A stretch of DNA of 32,583 nt from an uncultured Bradyrhizobium sp. (GTDB taxonomy: Bacteria; Pseudomonadota; Alphaproteobacteria; Rhizobiales; Xanthobacteraceae): NCBI RefSeq assembly GCF_936928535.1, contig NZ_CAKZHY010000133.1, positions 1 to 32,583 on the forward strand, read 5' to 3'. This document shows, piece after piece, positions 1-6,156 of this stretch; the first letter of the stretch is position 1, and every line of letters starts with the position of its first letter. The notes below the pieces were generated by a model. That model was not told the origin of the DNA. It searched no databases and saw nothing but the letters and a program-made list of their open reading frames with translations. The position numbers and the translations under genes are program-made.

Positions 1-99
1 TCTTCGCACATCTAATCTAACGTCGAACCGAGGGTGCCGGCTTAGCGCTTACAGAAGGACCCGTTCATCAGAAAGTTCTATCTTCCCTGTTCGCCCGTC

Positions 100-351
100 G
101 TGGGCCCCTGCTATGCGATCAACTTCCAGCAGGAGGGCGTCGTTTTTTTCGACCGCGAACAGTATCCGGAACGCGAAGTATCCGATGATGAATTTGCCAC
201 CTTATACAATGACAGGAAGCCGGAGGATGTTGTGCCGCCAGAGCCTTCGGAAACTGTCCGGTTGGTTGGGGTTCTCAGGAAAGATGGAATTTACCTTCCC
301 GCCCACCGTGACGGCGATGGCTGGGTACTCGAAAACCCGCCAAAGTATTGA
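100..351 (+). CDS. Small hypothetical protein (83 aa)
   Basis: I do not recognise this family. The product is acidic and soluble, with no signal peptide or membrane segment; it has an Asp/Glu-rich middle (residues 22-50) and an aromatic, Gly-rich end. The frame is open upstream to position 46 (stop at 43-45), so the GTG at 100 is only the first plausible start and the gene might begin a few codons earlier. It lies in the foreign-looking left end, facing the RepA-like ATPase gene convergently, so it may be cargo of the same element. Real coding is likely but not certain. Confidence 0.45.
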   Translation: MGPCYAINFQQEGVVFFDREQYPEREVSDDEFATLYNDRKPEDVVPPEPSETVRLVGVLRKDGIYLPAHRDGDGWVLENPPKY

Positions 352-486
352 CGTCGCCCGGCCGACATCCCGGCCAGAATCTAACCGTTATCTAGCCGAC
401 GGTGCAGGTCACAGCGCGTTAGCTGCAGGACTTTACCCAATTCTGCCCAAGGTCCTCAAACTCACCACCGGCCTCGCCAGCCCGTT

Positions 487-520
487 CTAGGGCCATGACA
501 ACCGCCCTAGGGGCTTTTCC
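487..520 (+). terminator. Possible intrinsic terminator
   Basis: A 7-bp perfect stem (CTAGGGC at 487-493 pairing with GCCCTAG at 504-510) has a 10-nt loop and is followed by a T-rich run (ttttcctttc). It would end transcription from the 83-residue gene. It lies about 135 bp past that stop codon, so the link is inferred. Confidence 0.35.
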
Positions 521-543
521 TTTCTCTAGAATCCTCCCCACAG

Positions 544-645
544 CGTGACATCCGTGACAGGGTATATACCCCTGTCACGTCACGTCACGCTAAGATGGGC
601 CGTGACATCCGTGACATGTCACGCGCGACATCGAAAATGTCACGA
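544..645. repeat. Cluster of CGTGACA repeats with palindromes
   Basis: The 16-mer CGTGACATCCGTGACA occurs exactly twice, at 544-559 and 601-616 (57-bp period). Between and around the copies are further TGACA/TGTCA words: a near-palindrome with GTGACAG at 554-560 and CTGTCAC at 572-578 around a ggtatatacc centre, a run of TCACG units at 575-590, a perfect 12-bp palindrome GTGACATGTCAC at 611-622, and a GACAT/ATGTC pair at 627-641. It abuts the 3' end of the RepA-like ATPase gene. Iteron-like replication or operator DNA is one reading; a transcription terminator is another. Confidence 0.6.
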
Positions 646-1842
646 TAGCCAAACCCGGTCCCCCATCGCGCCCACATTGCCCGCCTCCACCAGCCTGCCA
701 GAAGCCCGGTGAAAGCGCTGCCTAAGCGTCTCAGCGTCTAGGGCTGGCTCCTTGGCCAGAATGTCTGCGTAGAACCTGTCGCGCCAAGCGTCACGCGGTA
801 GGGTCGGGATACCATCCGGGTAACCCAGGTCGACGGGCCCGGGTTCGCCTCCATCCTCCTCCAAGACGGCTCGCAAGGACTCAAATGCCTTGGCAGTATT
901 CCCCCTCAGATTCAGCCCATCATCCGTCGATGCCGTGAGGCTGGCAGGGGTAACCTTCGTCGGCACGACAACAGGCGCCGTCGTCTCGTTACCGTCCGAG
1001 TCAAAGCCCAGCGACACAGACTCGAGCCGGAAGGCCGCTATCACGCCTTCGTCTCCGTCGTTCGCGCCCGTACATTCCAAGACGAACGACTTGCCCGACG
1101 CGGTCACCCCAAATGACACGTCAATAGCACCGTCAAGATCGATAGCACCTTTGCCCCGGTCTCCTTCCCATCCTGAATGATGGACTGCAGCGACGTGAGC
1201 GCCGGTCGCCCGGTGGAGTTCGTCGACCGACTGGACGTAGCGCTGCATATCCTTGGACGCGTTCTGATCGCCGCCGCCAAAGGTCCGCGTTACTGTGTCG
1301 ACGACGATAAGAGCGCATTGGTGCCCGCACTTGGCCTCAAGCGCTTTGATCGCCGCTCCAAGCACCTTCGCGTCGATGAGCCCGCCAGTTAAATCCAGCT
1401 TACCGCCGACCACCGCGAACGGAATTCCGGACAAGCCGTGCTTCTTTCGCCAAGCTGCGACGCGCCGTTCTGTCAGCCCCTTACGTTCAGCCGCAAAGAA
1501 GACAATCAAACCCTGTTTCACTTTCCGACCGTGCCAGTCTACACCAGCCGCAATATGGCACCCGATATCGCAGAGTAGAACGCTCTTACCGGTGCCGGGC
1601 TTGGCAACGAACAGGGAGAATTCGCCAGCGCCTAGGAAGTCTTTGATCACCCATTCCTTGACGACAGACGCGCCGACGTCGTCGAACCAAGTAACGTCAA
1701 AGCGTTCTCTCAAAGCGCCGTTCGGCACTTGCAACGTCCTTTTGTTGTCGTTGGCTACTGTTTGTCGCAACTCCGCAACATACCGTTCGCGCCGCGCGTC
1801 AATGTTGGCCAGCATTTGGGGATATAGCTCACTAAGTTGCAC
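640..1842 (-). CDS. RepA-type AAA (RecA-fold) ATPase of a mobile element
   Basis: A 400-residue ATPase of the hexameric RepA/AAA_25 helicase type, found on plasmids, phages and integrative elements, where such proteins unwind or load at replication origins. Walker A is AKPGTGKS at about residues 80-87, Walker B is ALIVVDT at about 177-183, and a conserved His pair with a following Ser (AVHHSG, about 219-224) matches the RecA-fold sensor region. The N-terminal 60 residues look like a linker; the C-terminal 100 residues are variable and may be a winged-helix or partner-binding part. Its ATG overlaps the end of the upstream minus-strand gene by 11 bp, so the two are probably co-translated. Repeats sit right behind its stop codon. 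The family call is firm; the exact role is inferred. Confidence 0.8.
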   Translation of the reverse strand: MQLSELYPQMLANIDARRERYVAELRQTVANDNKRTLQVPNGALRERFDVTWFDDVGASVVKEWVIKDFLGAGEFSLFVAKPGTGKSVLLCDIGCHIAAGVDWHGRKVKQGLIVFFAAERKGLTERRVAAWRKKHGLSGIPFAVVGGKLDLTGGLIDAKVLGAAIKALEAKCGHQCALIVVDTVTRTFGGGDQNASKDMQRYVQSVDELHRATGAHVAAVHHSGWEGDRGKGAIDLDGAIDVSFGVTASGKSFVLECTGANDGDEGVIAAFRLESVSLGFDSDGNETTAPVVVPTKVTPASLTASTDDGLNLRGNTAKAFESLRAVLEEDGGEPGPVDLGYPDGIPTLPRDAWRDRFYADILAKEPALDAETLRQRFHRASGRLVEAGNVGAMGDRVWLS

Positions 1843-2329
1843 GCGAAAGCACCCCCCACGCTTGAACGCGCGCGTTTACGTCAACGTATTCGGCGATGGA
1901 TGACGGAACGTCATCAATCTCGAACCGGCCCAGCTTGCGTTCGTCACCACCGAATCCGAAGTCCCAAGCCTCCAGCGCCGCACCAATATCATTGCATTCG
2001 ATCACCCTCGCCTTGCGCAACTGTCTGAGTCCGTCACGAGAGACCAGCGCGATATGGCAGACCCCGGTGCAGCCCGCTTCGAGCCAATCAACGGGCCGGG
2101 CGTGGAGACGAACCGGCTTGCGGCAAGGTATCGTTCCCAGCCACACAGCGCGGCCAGCAACCGTTTCAGTATCAAAGGCGTCGTCGACTAAAAGGACGTC
2201 GATGAAGGCGCCGTTGTCGTAGATCGGTACAGCAAGACTATCGCCAATCAACGCGACCTTAGCCCCCTGAGCCACGGGTATCCTGCGCCACCGATACACA
2301 TCCGGCAAGTAGCCAAGAGCGCCCAGCAA
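1832..2329 (-). CDS. Hypothetical mobile-element protein, probably 5'-truncated (165 aa)
   Basis: I cannot name the family. The product is mixed alpha/beta and soluble, has a Gly-Asp-Ser turn near residue 29 and a paired acidic DD near residue 49, and could be the end of a primase-like or other replication-accessory protein; that is a guess. Its only start codon here is a TTG without a convincing ribosome binding site. The frame stays open upstream for 12 codons that still read like protein until a TAA at about 2366-2368, next to the repeat at 2374. This suggests the natural 5' end was lost at the edge of the element. It overlaps the RepA-like ATPase by 11 bp. Confidence 0.5.
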   Translation of the reverse strand: MLGALGYLPDVYRWRRIPVAQGAKVALIGDSLAVPIYDNGAFIDVLLVDDAFDTETVAGRAVWLGTIPCRKPVRLHARPVDWLEAGCTGVCHIALVSRDGLRQLRKARVIECNDIGAALEAWDFGFGGDERKLGRFEIDDVPSSIAEYVDVNARVQAWGVLSRAT

Positions 2330-2373
2330 TACCTGGCCTGGTCTTCGCAGACATACCGGCTTCGATTAATTCT

Positions 2374-2503
2374 GGATTGCGGTGACAGTGCGCTAAATTA
2401 AGCTATTCTCTCCAGGCACACGTCACGCCTTGCCACCGTTGTGATTGCCGGTGCCTGAATTGCCGCACTCGTTATCAATCAAGTGCATTGTCTCCGTAAT
2501 CCG
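2374..2503. repeat. REP-like inverted pair (copies 1 and 2)
   Basis: The left arm GGATTGCGGTGACAGTGC (from 2374) is matched on the opposite strand by AAGTGCATTGTCTCCGTAAT at 2481-2500. Both are members of the family with consensus GGATTACGGTGACAGTGCAC seen at 3761, 5966, 6005 and 7156. About 80 bp without an ORF lies between the arms. The pair sits exactly between the foreign-looking left end and the chromosomal backbone. Confidence 0.6.
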
Positions 2504-2521
2504 ACTTTCGCCCAGCCGCAT

Positions 2522-3412
2522 TCAAGGCTTCATGAACTTGAGCACGAACTCGTCCTTGGGTTGGGGCGGGTCGGGCGTATTCTTGTCTCTGGGATCGTTC
2601 GGATTGCGCAGGAAGTTTCCTTCGTCGGCCAGCCTGAAGCCGGCCGCCTCAACTTCCTGCCGAAGAAATGCTTCTTCGATGCGATGCAGCGTGCCGGATT
2701 CGGAGATGCCGGTGCCCGGTCGCCCCGAATGATCGGCGACGACATAGACGCCTCCCGACTTGAGCGCGCGGAAGATCGCCTTGTTCATCGCCGCACGGTC
2801 CACGCCGAGGTGTCCGAGGTCGTGATAGTTGAACATCAATGTCACGAGATCGAGGCGCGCATCCGCGAGCTCGGGTGAAACAGGGTCTTCAAACGGTCGG
2901 GAGAGCGCAACGATGGGAGCGGCCTGGACGCCGTTGCTTCGGAGAGCGTTGTCACGTTCGGCAAGGGCGACGGACGAGGGACGAGGCGCGGTTGGGGGCG
3001 CTGCAGTCGCCGCAGCGGGCGCGGCGGTCGGGTTGCTGTTGCCCTCCGGCGCGGCCGGGGACGGCGGGACCTGGTTCGGATTACGCGGCCGGCTTTGACC
3101 GTAAACCTTGCCGGCGGGACCGATCGCACGCGCAAGCAGTTCCGTGGTGTAACCACCAGCCGCGCTGATATCGAGCGCGACGATGCCGGGGCGAATCCCG
3201 ATGAAGCCCAGCATCTGCTCGGGCTTGCGGCGCTGATCGTTGGTTCGATCTGCCGCAGTGCGGTCAGCGCTCTTCACGATCTGCGCGATTTGCGCAGGCG
3301 AAAGTGGTTGCTTCTCCTGCGCCATCGCGACGTAGGTGTTGAGGAGCAGGCCGGCGCTGACCGCAATCGCGGCCAACAGAACCTTTCCTCCTGATTTCAT
3401 GGACTTGCTCAT
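2522..3412 (-). CDS. Periplasmic class I SAM-methyltransferase-like protein
   Basis: A 296-residue protein with an N-terminal signal peptide (hydrophobic stretch about residues 10-30, ending in AMA before QE). The Rossmann-like motif I (VALDISAAGGY, about residues 78-88) and the later ALKSGGVYVVADH strand are those of class I SAM-dependent methyltransferases of the kind annotated as predicted methyltransferases in proteobacteria. A Pro/Ala-rich insertion of roughly 35 residues (about 110-145) interrupts the domain. An exported methyltransferase fold is odd, because SAM is cytoplasmic, so the fold may serve another purpose. I chose the ATG at 3412 because GGAGAG lies just upstream and the signal peptide begins there; the frame opens 24 codons earlier. 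It is divergent from the small zinc-knuckle gene. Confidence 0.72.
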   Translation of the reverse strand: MSKSMKSGGKVLLAAIAVSAGLLLNTYVAMAQEKQPLSPAQIAQIVKSADRTAADRTNDQRRKPEQMLGFIGIRPGIVALDISAAGGYTTELLARAIGPAGKVYGQSRPRNPNQVPPSPAAPEGNSNPTAAPAAATAAPPTAPRPSSVALAERDNALRSNGVQAAPIVALSRPFEDPVSPELADARLDLVTLMFNYHDLGHLGVDRAAMNKAIFRALKSGGVYVVADHSGRPGTGISESGTLHRIEEAFLRQEVEAAGFRLADEGNFLRNPNDPRDKNTPDPPQPKDEFVLKFMKP

Positions 3413-3576
3413 CGCTCTCCGGTCATTCCGATTGACAGGGCAAAACTCGGCGATGACCCTAGACGATTTGCGTTCTCCGGCCAATGATCGGCGGGATCGA
3501 ATGTCCCGGCGCCATCAGGCTGTTCCGGCGCTGGATGCCCGCGCAAGACCGCCCCTCTCGCGGCAGGAGAAATTTC

Positions 3577-3705
3577 ATGACCAGTGAAAAAGGCCCGAAC
3601 ATCAAGAAGAAGCAGAAATGCAAGAACTGTGAGGGCAAAGGCCTACTCAAGAAGGGCGACAAGGTGGTGAAGTGCCAGCGCTGCAAAGGCACCGGGCTGC
3701 GCTGA
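3577..3705 (+). CDS. 42-residue zinc-knuckle protein with two CxxCxGxG motifs
   Basis: A very short, basic protein with two CxxCxGxG repeats (CKNCEGKG and CQRCKGTG) separated by about ten residues. This is the signature of the DnaJ central zinc-binding domain, of which two of the usual four repeats are present, enough for one zinc site. The ATG at 3577 follows AGGAGA at 3565-3570 with good spacing. The start is a Lys-rich tail. It may bind zinc and act as a small chaperone-like or RNA/protein-binding factor; no function is shown by the sequence. It stands alone, divergent from the methyltransferase-like gene. Confidence 0.75.
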   Translation: MTSEKGPNIKKKQKCKNCEGKGLLKKGDKVVKCQRCKGTGLR

Positions 3706-3756
3706 CGCCCCACTTAATGCCCGGCGGTCTTTTCGGGACAAACTCAAAAGCTCCTG

Positions 3757-3782
3757 AATTAAATGCACGTCACCGTAATCCA
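3757..3782 (-). repeat. REP-like element, short variant (copy 3)
   Basis: On the minus strand this reads GGATTACGGTGACGTGCATT, the family sequence with AGT missing after GGTGAC. The same shortened form appears at 16772-16793. No second arm was found beside it. Confidence 0.55.
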
Positions 3783-3845
3783 ATAGACGGCCCGATATGG
3801 ACCCGAAAAGCCGACTGTCCTTGGCTCGTCGGGCCGCACCAAGGC

Positions 3846-3859
3846 TTGATGTGTATCAA
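3846..3859 (+). promoter_or_regulatory. FixK/FNR-type box
   Basis: TTGATGTGTATCAA is a perfect TTGAT-N4-ATCAA site, the consensus for FixK, FnrN and FNR oxygen-responsive activators. A weak -10 (TAGCGT, 3881-3886) follows after 21 bp, which is the spacing of class II activation at about -41.5. The downstream gene begins at 3994, leaving a leader of about 100 nt. The site match is direct; binding is inferred. Confidence 0.65.
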
Positions 3860-3993
3860 TGCTCGTTGCCTGACGACGGTTAGCGTTGAAGCATCGTTCT
3901 TCTGGGCAGATGTCGCTTCCATCCAATTCGGTGCAGCAAATCGATGAGGCCCGTTCGCGTCATCCAGTGTCGGCCCCACCTAGGAGCGTTCGC

Positions 3994-4371
3994 ATGGTCA
4001 ACCTCCGTCTGATCGCGTCTGTCTGCGCGGCAGCGCTTCTGCTGACATCCCGCGTGCCGCTTGCACAAGCAGGTCAAGTGCCACCCTTAACTGTCAAAAT
4101 GTCCTGTGTCGTACTTCCGCCGTACGAGGGGACCTTGAAGTTCCTCAACGAGGGGCCCGGAACGGCTCCGGCCAACTCGATCTGGCAATGGTCGTTTGGC
4201 TTCCCCGGCCCGGCCACCGGCTATTGCAGGCTCAGCAAGCCGCTTCCGCCGCATGGTTCGGTCGTGGTTTCGACGGGACACATCACCAGCTTCGTCTCGA
4301 CGTGCGAGGTTAAGCGGGTCTATCTGCTGCCCAAGCAACAGCTTCCAGTCGTGCCGATCTGTAAGCCATAG
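3994..4371 (+). CDS. Small secreted hypothetical protein (125 aa)
   Basis: Residues 1-24 form a clear signal peptide (basic start, hydrophobic core, cleavage after AQA). The mature part of about 100 residues has four or five Cys, which may form disulfides in the periplasm, and many Pro and Gly; I do not recognise the family. The ATG at 3994 is supported by TAGGAG at 3981-3986 and by the signal peptide, although the frame is open from 3886. A perfect FixK/FNR box lies 135 bp upstream, so expression may rise under low oxygen. Confidence 0.7.
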   Translation: MVNLRLIASVCAAALLLTSRVPLAQAGQVPPLTVKMSCVVLPPYEGTLKFLNEGPGTAPANSIWQWSFGFPGPATGYCRLSKPLPPHGSVVVSTGHITSFVSTCEVKRVYLLPKQQLPVVPICKP

Positions 4372-4499
4372 GGCTGTCACGCAGCGGACGGCGCACCTTC
4401 AACGGCAACCGCGGCCCAAAGTCCAAGCCGATCCCGGGGCCGCATCAGGTCTTTGGTCGCGGAGCTGGAGCGTCACGACCATATCCGCCTTGATCTGCA

Positions 4500-4613
4500 T
4501 CAGAAGCGCCCGGTCCTCGTCCGCACCGCTACCGCTTTTGCGTCCTGATAGAGATCCCAGACGTGGGCGCCAATTAGACCACCGCTCATCAAAGCAAGCA
4601 ACGTTATGATCAT
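4500..4613 (-). CDS. Tiny predicted membrane peptide (37 aa)
   Basis: Reading the minus strand from the ATG at 4613 gives 37 codons. The product starts MIITLLALMSGGLIGAHVWD, a short hydrophobic helix with a Gly-rich centre, then a basic tail rich in Arg and Val. A near-ideal ribosome binding site (GGAGG, about 6 nt before the ATG) supports it. It could be a membrane-anchored micropeptide. A different minus-strand frame (4399-4704) is also open here; I prefer the short one because of its ribosome binding site and its membrane-like start. Confidence 0.5.
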   Translation of the reverse strand: MIITLLALMSGGLIGAHVWDLYQDAKAVAVRTRTGRF

Positions 4614-4710
4614 GGGAGCCTCCACTGTTGCTTCTTGTAATCGTAGCAGAGGAGACCGGCTCTCGAAATTTGGGTAATTTGCTTAAGGGGTTTTCCGGAG
4701 GCACGGGCCC

Positions 4711-5049
4711 CTAGAGGCTGCAGGCGTTGACCCTGTGTCGCATCTGGTGACAGAAGCCATCCAGCAACTGGTGGAGGGCTTCGAGGTTTACCAGCAGCCG
4801 GTCTGCCTGTGCGCGCTCTGACGAGCCATCAATAAAACTGTCGCGCAAGTTTCGTTGCCGGTTCATGCGATCCCGGCTCGCTGCGGCGCGCGTCTCGGCG
4901 AATTCAAGCCGCTCCAGATCGTGACCCAGCTTGTCTTCCTCCTCGACCAGCAGCTTTGTGATCACCGAGCGATTGTGAGGCAGAATATCATCGATCTGAA
5001 GAAGTCCAAGATAATGATCGACATTCGCGCGGGCGACATACCGGTACAT
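4711..5049 (-). CDS. Hypothetical alpha-helical, coiled-coil protein (112 aa)
   Basis: A soluble, highly charged helical protein. Residues 30-75 are rich in Glu, Arg, Leu and Ala with heptad-like spacing, and the C-terminal part (about 80-105) is a second amphipathic helix. There is no signal peptide and I do not recognise the family. I chose the ATG at 5049 because GGGGAA lies about 9 nt upstream and because a FixK/FNR box at 5104-5117 with a TAGGTT -10 (5076-5081) places the transcription start near 5069, about 20 nt before this codon. The frame is open to 5448 but that part reads as non-coding. Confidence 0.62.
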   Translation of the reverse strand: MYRYVARANVDHYLGLLQIDDILPHNRSVITKLLVEEEDKLGHDLERLEFAETRAAASRDRMNRQRNLRDSFIDGSSERAQADRLLVNLEALHQLLDGFCHQMRHRVNACSL

Positions 5050-5075
5050 TACGCTGTTTCCCCATTTGTGCGGCA

Positions 5076-5117
5076 AACCTAGGTGTCGCGGCGGAATAGC
5101 GGATTGATCCCGATCAA
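5076..5117 (-). promoter_or_regulatory. FixK/FNR box and -10 of the coiled-coil protein gene
   Basis: TTGATCCCGATCAA (5104-5117) is a perfect TTGAT-N4-ATCAA palindrome. Leftward, after 22 bp, comes TAGGTT (5081-5076 on the minus strand), which keeps the three most conserved -10 bases. This puts the box at -41.5 and the start site near 5069, a textbook class II layout. Because the box is symmetric it could also act rightward, although no good -10 is seen at the matching place (about 5140). Confidence 0.68.
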
Positions 5118-5168
5118 TTGTGGTGGCCGCTGCCCGCGGGACCGAGCTTCGCTGGAAAGCGCAAGAAT

Positions 5169-5288
5169 GCCGCCGAGGTGGGGGCGTCCTCGGCGGCCAC
5201 TTGGGGGACGCGTACAGGGCGGCTGTACGCGGGACGCAGTCAAGCCGCCTGAGAGACTGGTCTTGTTGAGGGAGATCAAACAGGCGGC
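5169..5288. ncRNA. Three consecutive perfect stem-loops: candidate structured RNA
   Basis: Stem 1 is 10 bp (GCCGCCGAGG 5169-5178 with CCTCGGCGGC 5188-5197, 9-nt loop). Stem 2 is 9 bp (CGCGTACAG 5209-5217 with CTGTACGCG 5223-5231, 5-nt loop). Stem 3 is 8 bp (GCCGCCTG 5244-5251 with CAGGCGGC 5281-5288), and its 29-nt loop holds a FixK-like box. They fill much of the 390-bp gap between divergent genes, which holds no convincing ORF. They could be a small RNA or the leader of the L,D-transpeptidase mRNA. Strand and transcription are not known. Confidence 0.4.
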
Positions 5289-5328
5289 CCCTTAATCCAC
5301 CGGGTGCGCCGGCTTGAGGGAGATCAAA
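5266..5328. promoter_or_regulatory. Pair of FixK/FNR-like boxes in a direct repeat
   Basis: The 15-mer TTGAGGGAGATCAAA occurs at 5266-5280 and 5314-5328, 48 bp apart. Each holds TTGA-N6-TCAA, one base away from the full TTGAT-N4-ATCAA consensus. They lie upstream of the L,D-transpeptidase gene (start 5440). No good -10 stands at class II distance, so they may act from farther upstream, together, or as repressor sites. Confidence 0.45.
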
Positions 5329-5439
5329 GGTGGCCGATCCGGATCTGCGAAAAGGTTGCCATCTGAGTACCGAAGCATAGTTGCAATTCGCCCGGCAGCC
5401 GCCATCGACCGCCGGGCTTTTGCATGGCCCGAGACGCCG

Positions 5440-5886
5440 ATGATCCATTTGGTTACACGATTTGCGACGACTCTGATCGTCGGACTCTGCATTCTGCTTT
5501 CAGCCGCAGCCTCCGACGGCGCGCTCGCAGCAATCACTGTTCGAATTCAGCTTTCGAATCAGACGATGAGCGTCACGGTGGATGGCGCCCAATTTGCTAC
5601 TTGGCCGGTATCGACCGCGCGGCGCGGTTACCGAACGCCCGTTGGAACTTACACGCCCTATTCTCTTGAACGGATGCATTATTCCAAGCTCTACGACTAT
5701 ACGCCAATGCCATATTCGGTCTTCTTTCACACCGGATACGCGATCCACGGCACCTCCGAAGTCCGCAGTCTTGGCCAACCAGTCTCCCACGGCTGCATCA
5801 GGTTGAGCCCAGATAACGCCCGCTCCCTCTTCGAATTGATTCAGGCGCAAGGACGGTTGAACACGACAATCGAGATCGTCCGTTAA
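5440..5886 (+). CDS. L,D-transpeptidase (YkuD domain), exported
   Basis: A 148-residue periplasmic enzyme of the YkuD family, which makes 3-3 peptidoglycan cross-links or attaches proteins to the wall using a catalytic Cys. Residues 1-30 are a signal peptide ending near ALA. The domain is complete: IHGT (first His), then SHGCIRL with the catalytic Cys and the conserved His and Arg. The frame is open to 5314, but the ATG at 5440 begins the signal peptide; its ribosome binding site is weak. The upstream gap holds FixK-like boxes and stem-loops. The MurQ gene follows on the same strand after a REP-like hairpin, so both neighbours deal with peptidoglycan. Confidence 0.88.
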   Translation: MIHLVTRFATTLIVGLCILLSAAASDGALAAITVRIQLSNQTMSVTVDGAQFATWPVSTARRGYRTPVGTYTPYSLERMHYSKLYDYTPMPYSVFFHTGYAIHGTSEVRSLGQPVSHGCIRLSPDNARSLFELIQAQGRLNTTIEIVR

Positions 5887-5965
5887 GGGCAGCAGTCGTT
5901 TCTGACGCAGCCGGTGGACAAGCGGTGATGGGGAAGAACAGTCCGTTCTTCTGCTAGCATTCAAG

Positions 5966-6025
5966 TTACGGTGACAGTGCACTTAACCGATGCGGATGGA
6001 GTTATTGAGTGCACTGTCACCGTAA
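5966..6025. repeat. REP-like inverted pair forming a long hairpin (copies 4 and 5)
   Basis: The arm TTACGGTGACAGTGCACTTA begins at 5966 and the arm at 6005-6025 is its reverse complement at 20 of 21 positions; the loop is 18 nt (5987-6004). This is the best-preserved pair of the family in the window. It sits between the L,D-transpeptidase and murQ and might also stop or stabilise transcripts. Confidence 0.75.
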
Positions 6026-6044
6026 TCCCGCGCATCTCCGCGTT

Positions 6045-6066
6045 GACGGCGACGGAACTCGCCGTC
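6045..6066. repeat. Inverted repeat in the murQ leader
   Basis: GACGGCGA (6045-6052) and TCGCCGTC (6059-6066) form a perfect 8-bp stem with a 6-nt loop, 90 bp before the murQ start. It could be an operator or an mRNA hairpin. Confidence 0.35.
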
Positions 6067-6156
6067 GGTCCCGGATCGAAAGCGGCAGAGTGCTTGATGA
6101 AGCGAGCCCGGGCCGGCGCGAGGACGGCTCGGACCAGCGCAGGAGAGAGGCCGACC

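Noticed and set aside
4399..4704. A 101-codon minus-strand frame
   Set aside because: It has no ribosome binding site at its start and a mixed composition; the 37-codon frame inside is better supported.
5169..5288. CRISPR-like array
   Set aside because: The three stems have different sequences and no equal spacers, so this is not a CRISPR array.
5083..5295. A 70-codon plus-strand frame in the divergent gap
   Set aside because: It runs through the FixK box and the stem-loops and reads as Arg/Pro-rich noise.
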